A program made the position numbers and the translations under genes. Shown one piece after another: positions 1-8,432 of a stretch of DNA of 34,746 bases (positions are counted from its first letter, which is position 1; each line of letters opens with the position of its first letter). The stretch lies in NCBI GenBank assembly GCA_903957365.1, contig CAJBPB010000117.1, positions 1 to 34,746 on the forward strand. The letters are read 5' to 3'. Origin of the DNA: an uncultured Bacteroidota bacterium (GTDB lineage Bacteria > Bacteroidota > Bacteroidia > Bacteroidales > F082). The notes beneath the pieces were generated by a model. It made no database searches. It was not told the DNA's origin and saw nothing but the letters and a program-made list of their open reading frames with translations.

Positions 1-31
1 ACTCTTTCCCTACACGACGCTCTTCCGATCT
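1..31. other. Illumina sequencing adapter, not genomic
   Basis: Bases 1-31 equal the last 31 bases of the 33-base Illumina TruSeq universal/read-1 adapter, ending in CGCTCTTCCGATCT. Read on the minus strand it is the usual read-through adapter beginning AGATCGGAAGAGC. It is an untrimmed library artefact, so genomic sequence begins at base 32 and any gene touching this edge is cut artificially. Confidence 0.97.
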
Positions 32-194
32 CTGCAATAATGCAGTTAATCGTGGAGCCGAGTTTGGCGGAAATACATTTTCTGCAATCCCTTTTCCAAC
101 CAGTGCATACTAAGGCACAATCTTCACATTGTGTAGACCTTTCATTAATTTCCGGTGTACGGAAGCATCTTGATCCATAAATTTTTCCAATCAT
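32..194 (-). CDS. Cys-rich ORF, cut at the contig edge
   Basis: An ATG at 194-192 opens a frame of 54 codons without a stop that runs into the adapter, so the C-terminus is missing. I do not recognise the family. The visible part has seven cysteines, at about residues 10, 23, 26, 30, 37, 40 and 51. They include CEDCALVC and CRKC, a spacing that could bind zinc or an iron-sulfur cluster. The start lies 8 bp after the stop codon of the upstream S41-like lipoprotein gene on the same strand, which fits co-transcription. No clear ribosome binding site is seen, but that is normal in this genome. The Cys clustering argues against a chance frame, but the short length keeps confidence low. Confidence 0.35.
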
Positions 195-202
195 CTCAAT
201 GG

Positions 203-1954
203 TCAATTCATTTTCTTTACAGCATCCACTTTGTTTAAATAATCATCTATATTTTGTGTCACAAAAAAATCAGGGAGAATCCCTGTTTCATCAGGCAACT
301 TTGTGGCTGTAGATATATGCGTATTATTCGCTACAGAGATCACTAATTTTGTGTTATTCAAGCGACATAGCGTTTGTCCGGCCGTACAGAATTGATTAGA
401 ACCCAACTCCTCGCCAATGATTGTTCCTAGATTGTGTACTTTCACTAAACTCATGAAATGCCCGGTGGTAGAATTTCCATTTCCATCAATCAGAAAATAA
501 ACTTTCCCTTTAAAACGATTTTCAAGAGGATAAATAATTTCTTCACCATATATCTTATCTGTTTTTCCTTCGAATTCTGCTTTTGAGTAATAGGTAAAAG
601 ATTTATCCATAAGATGTTGTAGCAGGTAAATGCTGGGATATTGAGAACCGCCTCTGTTGTATCTCACATCAATAATTAGATTTTCAATTTTTTTATTATT
701 GATTTTATGCATACTGCTGTCAAGGAAAGATTTAAAAACAGGATAATTGTTCCACTCATAATAATTGAAAGACGAGATAGTTAAAACAGCAGTTTTTGCA
801 TCTAAAACCTCTGAACACAAATCTTTTAAACAACTGTTTATTGAAGGATCATACAATTCAGTTGCCATTTTTTTGGCTTTATGCAATTTAATTGAACCAC
901 TGTTTTCTTTAACAACAATTTCAAAAGTATCTGGCAATCCTAATGCATAGGGTATTAAAGCAGCAAAATAGGTATTGAAATGTTGTGTTTTATAGGTTTG
1001 GATATTGGCTTGTGCAGCGATGTGTTCGTAAATATCTGATATAAGATTTGCTGTTTCAATGCCATTAATACTCAAAATTTCGTCTTTTACTTTTACCTTA
1101 TCAGAATTATTCATCGGGTTTACTACGAATAATTGCTTATTTACCCATCTAACCTGTAATGGAAAACTATTCTCCAAAGGTAACATTGAAAATATATGGT
1201 AGTCATTTTGCATCGTTGAAGAAGCTGTATGAGAGCAGCCTATACTTGCAATGATAGCATTACAATGCCAGGCAAATTCAGCATAGGTGGTTTTTTCAGT
1301 AATCAATGATTTTTTACTTTCAATATTTTTTAAAAATTGGTCTTTTGTTATAAATTTTAGTGCATGTGGATGAATGGCTAATAACTTTTGACCCAATTGG
1401 TCTAAATCTGCTGTATAATCTTTTTTGGCATAGACCTTCGAAAATTTTTCTTGTGCGGATAAAGGTTTAATATTTGGAAATTTAATTTGTTCGATGACAT
1501 CTTCTGCATGAAAATTATCAGGGTTCATCAGCAATGATTTCTCATAATTTTGAAGTGCCTGAATGCTGTCTTTTGCCTGAAGATATGCCTCACCCAAACT
1601 GTCATATGCATTAGCCGAATCAGGAAATTCAGAAATAATGAGTTTAAAAATTGCAATAGCTTCAGTTAAGTTGCTTTCCCATAAAAACGAGTAACCGTAT
1701 AGCGTTAATTCTGTTTCATTGCCAAAATCATATAGTCCCGAATTTTCTTCTTTGAGTTTATGATAAAGTGCTATCCTTTCTTCAACAGGTAGTTGAGAAT
1801 TTTCTTTAAGCTTTTCGACAATAGATAGTTTTCTGGTAGTGACTTCATTGGCAGGTGATTGACTAACCGAAGTCGTTGAAAAGGGCATATTTCCGCATGA
1901 AGTTAACAAACAGCAGCTTAAAATTGTCAAACAAATTGCAAAAAAATTAGTCAT
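203..1954 (-). CDS. TPR-containing S41-family peptidase lipoprotein
   Basis: This is a predicted exported lipoprotein of 583 residues. The N-terminus is a hydrophobic signal with a lipobox LTSC (Cys20), so the mature protein is probably lipid-anchored. Residues about 83-155 form TPR-like helices. Residues about 165-245 resemble the N-terminal part of Bacteroidetes S41 peptidases, including 'IGCSHTA' with His242 where 'GDGHT' is usual. A PDZ-like segment follows (about 255-355, 'VKDEILSINGIE'). The S41 core (about 385-575) has 'DVRYNRGG' at 429-436, a candidate nucleophile Ser495 in 'GNGNSTTGHF', 'IIGEELGSN', and the typical 'GILPDFFV' near the end. The catalytic set is plausible but diverged from CtpA, so activity is inferred. 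The substrate is unknown. A Cys-rich partial ORF follows closely downstream. Confidence 0.82.
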   Translation of the reverse strand: MTNFFAICLTILSCCLLTSCGNMPFSTTSVSQSPANEVTTRKLSIVEKLKENSQLPVEERIALYHKLKEENSGLYDFGNETELTLYGYSFLWESNLTEAIAIFKLIISEFPDSANAYDSLGEAYLQAKDSIQALQNYEKSLLMNPDNFHAEDVIEQIKFPNIKPLSAQEKFSKVYAKKDYTADLDQLGQKLLAIHPHALKFITKDQFLKNIESKKSLITEKTTYAEFAWHCNAIIASIGCSHTASSTMQNDYHIFSMLPLENSFPLQVRWVNKQLFVVNPMNNSDKVKVKDEILSINGIETANLISDIYEHIAAQANIQTYKTQHFNTYFAALIPYALGLPDTFEIVVKENSGSIKLHKAKKMATELYDPSINSCLKDLCSEVLDAKTAVLTISSFNYYEWNNYPVFKSFLDSSMHKINNKKIENLIIDVRYNRGGSQYPSIYLLQHLMDKSFTYYSKAEFEGKTDKIYGEEIIYPLENRFKGKVYFLIDGNGNSTTGHFMSLVKVHNLGTIIGEELGSNQFCTAGQTLCRLNNTKLVISVANNTHISTATKLPDETGILPDFFVTQNIDDYLNKVDAVKKMN

Positions 1955-2191
1955 GTGTTCGTTTATTAAAAAAGATTTCTTGAATGGTTTCAGTTGTTCA
2001 TTGTGGTCACCCTAAATTACACACAATGTATGGCAATACATGACTGTGATGAATACTTCGTGTTTATATAGGCAAAATGTATATCAGCAAACCAACCAAA
2101 ATCAGCCCTTTTCCTTAATTCATCCAAATAAAATCCGATGGTATTCATGATCATGGCCTGGCTATACAGTTTGTTTTGCTGTTCAATATAT

Positions 2192-2222
2192 CAAATGTAA
2201 ATTTTTATTTCGGAAACCCAAA
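2192..2222 (-). promoter_or_regulatory. Candidate Bacteroidetes-type promoter for the S41 lipoprotein gene
   Basis: On the minus strand, TTTG (2222-2219) is followed after 19 bp by TACATTTG (2199-2192). This fits the Bacteroidetes consensus TTG-N17-23-TAnnTTTG. It would give a leader of roughly 230 nt before the ATG at 1954, which is long, so another start site may also exist. Confidence 0.4.
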
Positions 2223-2370
2223 TAATCCAACTGACTATTTATCAGATAGGATCAATTCTTTACCATTTGAATTTGTAATGTCTCGCTGGAGCCGTAAAGC
2301 CATAAAATTGAGTATATATTGACTTCCTAAGTTAAATACTTCAGGCAATTTTATCACTCATTCCCACGTT

Positions 2371-2408
2371 AACTCCGAACTTTAGCTCACTTTAGCTCAC
2401 TCCGAACT
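2371..2408. repeat. Nested short direct repeat
   Basis: The 10-bp unit TTTAGCTCAC occurs twice in tandem (2381-2400). It is flanked on both sides by ACTCCGAAC (2372-2380 and 2399-2407). The repeat sits just downstream of the stop codon of the TPR-repeat gene. It looks like a recent local duplication, with no function evident. Confidence 0.7.
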
Positions 2409-2413
2409 TCCCT

Positions 2414-5098
2414 CTACTCGCTCTTCGAAATCTGCATCAGACCAACTTCCACTTCTCCATTCTCAGGATAAACTTCGATCCAGGTGTTGTCTTCACTAAA
2501 CCATTTATATTGGGAACCGATACGGACAATAAAATCATTGAACTCGCCATTTTCCGGTATAGGAAGAACAAATCCACCGTTTTTTCCACTTTTACTTCCA
2601 AAACTAACCAAAAGAGGGAAACTTTTTGTGCCGGTATTCCGGGCTTTGACAAGGATATAATTACCACGGCGTTCAATCACATCCACAGGTTTAAACTCGA
2701 ATCGTTTTGCAGTATTGGAGGTCAGAATCAGATTGGCTGAATTCAATTCAAACAGTTTGTTGTCTTCAATGATTTTGGATATTTTTTTAATTTGTTCGCG
2801 TGGATAAGTTTCGTCGGATTTTGCAATCTCGGCCTGCAGGTAAAATTCAACTGCCTTATCGTATGTTTTTGTATTGAATTGTCTGTCAGCTTCGGTCACC
2901 AGTCTGTTATATTCTGTTTTAAGCAACAGCAATTTCTCACGCAGAATATTGTCTATCTGCGTAATTTTTTCAGTTGCGTAAGGATCGTTAGGTCTGTAAT
3001 TTAGTGCAGTTTTAAAGTCGGTTATTGCCTGATTGTATTCTTTATTGTCCATATTTTTATTGGCAACCGCGATGCTCTCATCATACATACGTTGATTTTC
3101 GCGTGCATTTGCTTCCTGAATAAGTCTGATCTCAGCAATTTTTGCTGTTGCATAGGTATTTGTCGGATCAAGGCCAAGCATCTGATTTAATGGAACGATT
3201 GCATTTTCATAATTCTTGTTTGTGAATTCTGATTCAGCGAGTGATTTTAATTCATTCAGTTTTATTTCAAGTACTTTGGCATCATTCAATTGTTTCACTT
3301 TTTCATTGATGAAGTTAATCTGTGTCTGCGGATAGCTCTCATTTGGTTTAAAGGTCAGTGCAGTCTGATAAGAAGCAATGGCTTCGTTGAATTTTTCGTT
3401 CGCCAGATGATTATCAGCAAGAGTGATGGCGTCATTGTATTGTGTTGCCAACGCATTCTCTTTTTCAATCTGAGAGCGGGTTTCCTGTGCAAGTTTGATT
3501 TGATTACCAGGATATTGCTCTTCAGGTTTCACTTTTTGGGCCTCAGTATATGCGTCAATGGCTTCCGGCCATTTTTTTTCATTGAAAGCCAGATCGGCGG
3601 TAGCAATCAGTGCAGCATATTGTGTCTCGATAACATTAATGCGGGCGTTTTCAGCCAGAAGTTTGTCAATTTTATTTACCTGGGCCAACGGATAAGCCTG
3701 GTCTTTCATCAAAGACGCAGCCTCAGTATAGTTCGTTTTTGCTTCAGGGAACTGACTGGCAGCAAAAAGTTCATCAGCTGATTTGATAAGGGCATCATAT
3801 TTGTTTTGTAAAGCTTCGCTGGCTTTTAAATCTGAAAGCAAAGTCTCTATTTCCTTGATTTTTGCAGTTGGTTCCACCTCCTCTGGTTTCAGAATTGCAG
3901 CTTCGCGATAAGCCGATAAGGCTGGTTCGAATTGTTTTGCATCGTAATTTGTTTTGGCTTCTGAAATCAGCTTTGCATATCTGGCATTCGTTTCAATCAT
4001 TTGTTTCTGAGCCAGCATGATGCCATCAATTTCACTGATACGTTGCTTTACAAAATCATCTTCCGGCTTAATGGCATTAGCCTTGATATATTCTGCCAGA
4101 GCAGGTTCGTATGATTTATTTGCATAAAGCTGATTGGCACTGGCTATCATTTTGTTGAAGTTCTCGTTTTTAACAAAAGCCTCGCTGCTCAGCGTCTGAT
4201 CAATCCTTTTGATCATGTCGGCAGGGTAGGATTGTTCAGGCCAGGCTTGTAATGCGAGATCATATTGAACCCGTGCTTCCTCCAGCATTTTCTCACCGTA
4301 CAGATTATCAGCTTCGGCAAGGAGAGCGTTGTAACGCATCGATTTTTCGTTGAGCTGACTAACTTCAGCCAGTTGTGCCTGGGTTTTTGCGTCATCTGGA
4401 ATGAGCAGAAGCGCCTGATTAAGCTTCTCGATGGCTTTCTGGTATTCCCGTCGGGTAATAAACTGATCAGCTTCGAGTTTGAATTTATTAAAATTTTCCT
4501 GCGTGATTTTTTGTGCAGCGAGCATTTTATTGGCCGTAGCCAGATCCTCAGTTACTGCTTTTTGGTTTGGGATAAGCGTATTGGCTTCGTTCAGTTGAAA
4601 AATCGCTTCTTCGTATTTTTGCTCACCAAGGAGTTTTTGACCAAGGCTTAAGGCTTTGTTGTAATTGTCAATTTTCTGACGTTCTGTATTTAATGTTTCG
4701 CTTATTTTGGCAGCTTTACTGAGAGCATATTTGTCATTAGGAAATACTTTCAAAGCTTCATTGTATTCGGCCAATGCTTCTTCAGGTTTGTTTTCGCCAA
4801 GCAAACGGTCGGCCAGATCAAGATGCTGGTAAAATAACTCCTGCACTTCCATCTGTTTCTTCAGCAAAACCAATGTTTCGGCCAAACGGTTTTTAGCGTA
4901 GGTGTCTTCCGCATTGAATCGCAGAGCCATCTCATAATACGTTTTGGCACTTATATAATCTTTCTCTGCAAATTTGGTATTTGCCGATTTAATGACTGAT
5001 TCATACGATTTAACTTCTTCCTGGGCAAGGGTGGTTATACCTGTCAGCAACAGTGAGAATAAGAAAACGATTGTAAGTATCTGCTTGATTTTATGCAT
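2414..5098 (-). CDS. Secreted protein with about 13 TPR-like repeats
   Basis: From the ATG at 5098 this is 894 residues. I prefer this start because it gives a clean signal peptide (MHKIKQILTIVFLFSLLLTG, cleavage near LAQ-E) and avoids overlap with the ABC ATPase gene. The open frame continues upstream to 5179. About 13 degenerate repeats of 55-61 residues follow, each resembling 'Y..LI..AD..F..K.Y..A...Y..A...KP...YP..QI..I...L'. That is a TPR pair plus a connecting helix, and the region is Lys/Glu/Ala-rich and solenoid-like. The last 90 or so residues are different and probably beta-rich ('RRGNYILVKARNTGTKSFP'), perhaps a surface or binding domain. No enzyme motif is seen. The product is probably a periplasmic or outer-membrane-associated scaffold. 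The ABC ATPase gene ends 46 bp upstream, so the two may be co-transcribed. Confidence 0.85.
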   Translation of the reverse strand: MHKIKQILTIVFLFSLLLTGITTLAQEEVKSYESVIKSANTKFAEKDYISAKTYYEMALRFNAEDTYAKNRLAETLVLLKKQMEVQELFYQHLDLADRLLGENKPEEALAEYNEALKVFPNDKYALSKAAKISETLNTERQKIDNYNKALSLGQKLLGEQKYEEAIFQLNEANTLIPNQKAVTEDLATANKMLAAQKITQENFNKFKLEADQFITRREYQKAIEKLNQALLLIPDDAKTQAQLAEVSQLNEKSMRYNALLAEADNLYGEKMLEEARVQYDLALQAWPEQSYPADMIKRIDQTLSSEAFVKNENFNKMIASANQLYANKSYEPALAEYIKANAIKPEDDFVKQRISEIDGIMLAQKQMIETNARYAKLISEAKTNYDAKQFEPALSAYREAAILKPEEVEPTAKIKEIETLLSDLKASEALQNKYDALIKSADELFAASQFPEAKTNYTEAASLMKDQAYPLAQVNKIDKLLAENARINVIETQYAALIATADLAFNEKKWPEAIDAYTEAQKVKPEEQYPGNQIKLAQETRSQIEKENALATQYNDAITLADNHLANEKFNEAIASYQTALTFKPNESYPQTQINFINEKVKQLNDAKVLEIKLNELKSLAESEFTNKNYENAIVPLNQMLGLDPTNTYATAKIAEIRLIQEANARENQRMYDESIAVANKNMDNKEYNQAITDFKTALNYRPNDPYATEKITQIDNILREKLLLLKTEYNRLVTEADRQFNTKTYDKAVEFYLQAEIAKSDETYPREQIKKISKIIEDNKLFELNSANLILTSNTAKRFEFKPVDVIERRGNYILVKARNTGTKSFPLLVSFGSKSGKNGGFVLPIPENGEFNDFIVRIGSQYKWFSEDNTWIEVYPENGEVEVGLMQISKSE

Positions 5099-5144
5099 AA
5101 TCTGAATAAAATAGATTGATTGTCTGAACGAAAAATTGTCTTGT

Positions 5145-5813
5145 TTATTGTGAGACAGAGATATTGCTGATTTTTCCATCAGTGATTGTAAGTTTACGAT
5201 CGGCCATAGCTGCCAGCTCCGGATTGTGGGTTACAATAACAAAAGTCTGGCCAAATTCATCACGAAGCTTAAAGAACAGGTTATGCAGATCCGTTGCTGA
5301 GTTTGAGTCAAGATTTCCCGATGGTTCATCTGCAAGGACAACTGCGGGTTTATTAATTAAGGCACGCGCCACAGCCACACGCTGTTGTTCACCTCCTGAG
5401 AGTTCAGCCGGTTTGTGATCGGCACGATCGGTTAAGTTCAGGTATGTAAGAAGTTTCATTGCCTCTTTGCGCGCGTTTTCTTTTGATACACCTGCAATAA
5501 ATGCAGGAATACAAATGTTCTCGAGTGCAGTGAATTCGGGAAGAAGATGATGAAACTGAAAGACAAAACCGATTTTTTTGTTTCTGAATCCGGCCAACTC
5601 GTTCTGATTCAGTTTACTGACATCCGTTTTATTGATCGTGATATTTCCGGCATCTGCTTTTTCGATTGTACCGATGATATGAAGCAAGGTTGATTTTCCG
5701 GCTCCGGAAGCGCCCACAATAGAAACAATCTCAGAAGTGGCGATCTGAATATCAATGCCTTTTATCACATTCAATTTACCAAAAGATTTGTGTATGCCGC
5801 TTGCCTGTATCAT
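5145..5813 (-). CDS. lolD: LolD-type ABC transporter ATP-binding protein
   Basis: This is a 222-residue cytoplasmic ATPase, complete for the family. Motifs in order are Walker [10 protein letters not shown] (34-42), the Q-loop in '[18 protein letters not shown]' (Gln86), signature LSGGEQQ (138-144), Walker B 'VVLADEPSG' (Asp162, Glu163) and the H-loop His196 in 'VTHNPEL'. The Q-loop region is typical of LolD/MacB-type ATPases, which pair with FtsX-fold permeases to move lipoproteins or other substrates from the inner membrane. No permease gene is present in the window. The start at 5813 ([12 protein letters not shown]) matches the family N-terminus. An in-frame ATG at 5852 exists but would add 13 unusual residues. 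TATTTTTG at 5838-5831 on the minus strand could be a -7 element. Confidence 0.88.
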   Translation of the reverse strand: MIQASGIHKSFGKLNVIKGIDIQIATSEIVSIVGASGAGKSTLLHIIGTIEKADAGNITINKTDVSKLNQNELAGFRNKKIGFVFQFHHLLPEFTALENICIPAFIAGVSKENARKEAMKLLTYLNLTDRADHKPAELSGGEQQRVAVARALINKPAVVLADEPSGNLDSNSATDLHNLFFKLRDEFGQTFVIVTHNPELAAMADRKLTITDGKISNISVSQ

Positions 5814-5927
5814 ATTGTTTGTTGTGACTGCAAAAATAGAAAAAATCGGCATTGGAATGTTTGCGATCCCATAATGACAATCAGTGCGTATTGTTTCATT
5901 TATTTTCTGTTGAAAAGGATAATTAAG

Positions 5928-5957
5928 TTTGAGGTTTTGAGTTATTTTATAACTTTG
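5928..5957 (+). promoter_or_regulatory. sucC promoter (Bacteroidetes type)
   Basis: TTTG (5928-5931) and TAACTTTG (5950-5957) are separated by 18 bp, a near-perfect fit to the Bacteroidetes -33/-7 consensus. Transcription would start about 5963-5966, giving a leader of 20-25 nt before the ATG at 5987. Confidence 0.75.
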
Positions 5958-5986
5958 TAATAAATTCTTTACAAACCTATTTTACT

Positions 5987-7177
5987 ATGAATTTACACGA
6001 GTTTCAGGGAAAACAGATATTAAGTACTTATGGTGTTTCAGTACCTTACGGTATTGTAGCCAATAGTCCGGAAGAGGCCGTTGCGGCTGCAAAAGAAATA
6101 CAGTTAAAAGTTGGTTCTGACCGATGGGCTGTGAAAGCACAGATTCATGCAGGTGGCAGGGGCAAAGGTGGTGGAGTAAAGATTGCCAAAACGATTGCCG
6201 AAGTAGAGCAATATGCGGGTGATATTCTTGGTATGATGCTCATCACACCACAAACAAAAGCGGAAGGTAAACTCGTTCGCCGTATTTTGATCGAACAGAA
6301 TATTTATTATGCCGGTACATCAGATATCCGCGAAATATATATGAGTGTGCTCCTGAATCGCGCTACCGGTCGCAATATGATCATGTATTCACCCCGAGGC
6401 GGAATGGATATTGAACATGTGGCCGAAGAGACACCTGAGCAGATTTATCATGAAGAGGTTGATCCAATCGTTGGGCTTCAGGGTTTTCAGGCACGCCAGA
6501 TAGCGTTTAACCTGGGATTGTCGGGCCTTGCTTTTAAGGAAATGGTAAAATTCGTACATGCGCTTTATGATGCTTTTTTGGGATCAGATGCCAGTATGTT
6601 TGAAATAAATCCTGTAATCAAAGCAGCAGATGACCGTGTTTTTGCGGCTGATGCGAAAGTTACAATCGATAACAATGCGTTATACCGTCATCGTGATATC
6701 GCCGCAATGCGTGACCTTACCGAAGAAGATCCGATTGAAGTGGAAGCCACTAAATATGATCTTAATTTTGTGAAACTGGATGGTAATGTCGGTTGTATGG
6801 TCAATGGTGCCGGACTTGCCATGGCCACAATGGATATGATCAAAATGTCGGGTGGTGATCCGGCCAACTTCCTTGATGTAGGAGGTACTGCCAATGCCAA
6901 ACGTGTTGAAGAAGCATTCCGTATTATTCTGAAAGACCCTAATGTGAAAGCCATTCTGGTGAATATTTTTGGTGGTATCGTTCGTTGTGACCGTGTAGCA
7001 CAAGGGATAGTCGATGCCTACAATAATATTGGAGAAATCAAAGTACCGATTATCGTACGTTTACAGGGAACCAATGCGGTCGAAGGTAAAAAACTCATCG
7101 ATGAATCTGGTCTGAAAGTGTATTCAGCCATTCAGTTGCAGGATGCCGCCCGTTTGGTAAATGAAGTGCTGAACTAA
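5987..7177 (+). CDS. sucC: Succinyl-CoA synthetase beta subunit (ADP-forming type)
   Basis: This 396-residue protein is full length for SucC. With SucD it interconverts succinyl-CoA and succinate with nucleotide phosphorylation (TCA cycle, or reductive succinate pathways in anaerobes). The N-terminus 'MNLHEFQGKQIL' is characteristic. The ATP-grasp region has the Gly-rich loop 'HAGGRGKGGGVKIAK' (54-68) and the metal-binding 'MFEINPV' (Glu206, Asn208). The C-terminal CoA-ligase domain has 'DGNVGCMVNGAGLAMATMD' (265-283) and 'NIFGGIVRCD' (326-335). It is monocistronic between a clear promoter and a strong terminator. sucD is not in the window, so the alpha subunit must be encoded elsewhere. Confidence 0.97.
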   Translation: MNLHEFQGKQILSTYGVSVPYGIVANSPEEAVAAAKEIQLKVGSDRWAVKAQIHAGGRGKGGGVKIAKTIAEVEQYAGDILGMMLITPQTKAEGKLVRRILIEQNIYYAGTSDIREIYMSVLLNRATGRNMIMYSPRGGMDIEHVAEETPEQIYHEEVDPIVGLQGFQARQIAFNLGLSGLAFKEMVKFVHALYDAFLGSDASMFEINPVIKAADDRVFAADAKVTIDNNALYRHRDIAAMRDLTEEDPIEVEATKYDLNFVKLDGNVGCMVNGAGLAMATMDMIKMSGGDPANFLDVGGTANAKRVEEAFRIILKDPNVKAILVNIFGGIVRCDRVAQGIVDAYNNIGEIKVPIIVRLQGTNAVEGKKLIDESGLKVYSAIQLQDAARLVNEVLN

Positions 7178-7229
7178 AAAATTCTATATAGGATATTCTG
7201 ACATTTTCAGTAATGCAGTTGTCCTGTTT

Positions 7230-7266
7230 AAAAGGAGGGAAAATGATAAATTTTTCCTCCTTTTTT
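7230..7266 (+). terminator. Intrinsic terminator after sucC
   Basis: A 14-bp stem (7230-7243 with 7251-7264, containing GGAGG/CCTCC and one G-T wobble) encloses a 7-nt loop and is followed by T residues to 7266. It lies 52 bp after the sucC stop codon. The A-rich left flank means it could also stop minus-strand transcription from the convergent DUF218 gene. Confidence 0.9.
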
Positions 7267-7395
7267 CAATTTTATCCTTTGGATTAATAAGATTCTTGTT
7301 TCATTACAAGGAATAAATGCTTCTGCTACATTGAATCTCAGGCACTCTATTAATACCAGAAAATAAATTCAATCACGAAATTTATTGAGTAAAAA

Positions 7396-8121
7396 TCAGA
7401 TATATCCTTTGAGCTTATAATAGACGATGGCTGTTGCTTCGCGCAACACCATGATTTCATATTGTAAGTAACTCCACATATTATACCGTAAGGAGACATT
7501 TCGTTCAGCATTTTTCAGTATATTATTTTTGTCAGAAGGTGAAGAGAATATTTCGTCGTTCGTGGGGTTTTCAAATGTGGGAAGTCCGTTTACATCGGTA
7601 AATCCTTGATTCCGAAAGGTTTTGATACAACGGTAAATATGTTCAGGTGAACTGACTATCAACAGGGATGCATCAGCGTCGTGAACCAGACCAGCTATTT
7701 CTTTGGCCTGTGCGTAAGTATTTGTTCCATTTGTTTCAGTTAGAATCCTTCCCGGAAGAATACCACGTTCAATCAGCTCTTTCACCATCAATTCGTTTTC
7801 ACTGCCTTCGAAAGCATCTTTTTCAACCGGAAATGCTATAATCAAGCGACTATCAGGAAAGCTATCTGCCACAGAAGCAGCATAATAACACCGGAGCAGA
7901 CTCTCTGGACCGGGTAATCCACCTGCGCCCATAACAACAATATAATCAGCAGATTTTACAGGTTTACACTCACTTGTACCAAGCCAGTGATACATTAAAT
8001 ATGGGTAATCAGTAAAGCTAAGTACAATCAGAAGAATGAAAAATACACCTGATGCAAGAAAAAATCGTTTAATAATTTTTCCAGCTGATTTGATAATCCA
8101 GTTGTATTTTACAATTTTCAT
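7396..8121 (-). CDS. YdcF/SanA-like DUF218 membrane protein
   Basis: This 241-residue protein has a single N-terminal hydrophobic segment (about residues 19-37) followed by a DUF218 domain, probably facing the periplasm. Family hallmarks are 'ADYIVVMGAGG' (58-68), 'TNTYAQAKEI' (133-142) and 'LLIVSSPEHIYRC' (153-165). In E. coli, relatives such as SanA and ElyC affect envelope or peptidoglycan integrity. The biochemical reaction of the family is not well settled, so only a cell-envelope role is inferred. The gene stands alone, convergent with sucC, and a palindromic repeat lies 45 bp upstream of its start. Confidence 0.85.
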   Translation of the reverse strand: MKIVKYNWIIKSAGKIIKRFFLASGVFFILLIVLSFTDYPYLMYHWLGTSECKPVKSADYIVVMGAGGLPGPESLLRCYYAASVADSFPDSRLIIAFPVEKDAFEGSENELMVKELIERGILPGRILTETNGTNTYAQAKEIAGLVHDADASLLIVSSPEHIYRCIKTFRNQGFTDVNGLPTFENPTNDEIFSSPSDKNNILKNAERNVSLRYNMWSYLQYEIMVLREATAIVYYKLKGYI

Positions 8122-8166
8122 ACTTCATTAATAAGCTATTGCGAAAATACGCTAATTTTTAGACTT

Positions 8167-8328
8167 AGAAATTGTCTAAAATTTATCCTTTGGCATTTTT
8201 TTGTGAATTTAAGCCCTCATACTTCGTTAAAATCTCCGTCAATAGCGCTGCTATTAACGTCAATTTTGCCTCGTCTAAGGACTTAATTCTTCAAAAAACT
8301 ACTCAAAAATAAAATCTAGACAGTTTCT
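8167..8328 (+). repeat. Palindromic MITE-like element, copy A
   Basis: This 162-bp element is bounded by AGAAATTGTCTA (8167-8178) and TAGACAGTTTCT (8317-8328), inverted repeats differing at one base. The interior is also an imperfect inverted repeat: the arm around 8204-8213 (TGAATTTAAG) mirrors CTTAATTCTTCA near 8283-8294, and the centre is AATAGC-GCT-GCTATT. Copies B and C are nearly identical. It occupies most of the 311-bp gap between the DUF218 gene and bioY, and I see no gene there. No clear target-site duplication is seen. Confidence 0.9.
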
Positions 8329-8432
8329 TAAAGTGTTTTAGGGTCGAATGGATTTTTAAATCACCTGGTTCATTTTGCAACAGTAAGTTGTTAAGAATTC
8401 AACTTAATCTGAATATATTGCTGGTTATATAA

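Larger units (their letters stand above)
1955..2413. other. 459-bp intergenic region
   Basis: This spacer lies between the start of the S41-like lipoprotein gene and the end of the TPR-repeat gene, both on the minus strand. I find no convincing ORF, tRNA or hairpin terminator in it. It holds one candidate minus-strand promoter (2192-2222) and a small nested direct repeat (2371-2408), listed separately. Confidence 0.6.

Noticed and set aside
3290-3781. Plus-strand ORF of 163 codons
   Set aside because: It is antisense to the TPR-repeat gene. Its Phe/Cys/Ile-rich composition is what the complement of Glu/Lys/Ala-rich codons gives.
5099-5179. N-terminal extension of the TPR-repeat gene overlapping the ABC ATPase gene
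   Set aside because: The extension lacks signal-like character, while the internal Met gives a standard signal peptide and removes the overlap.
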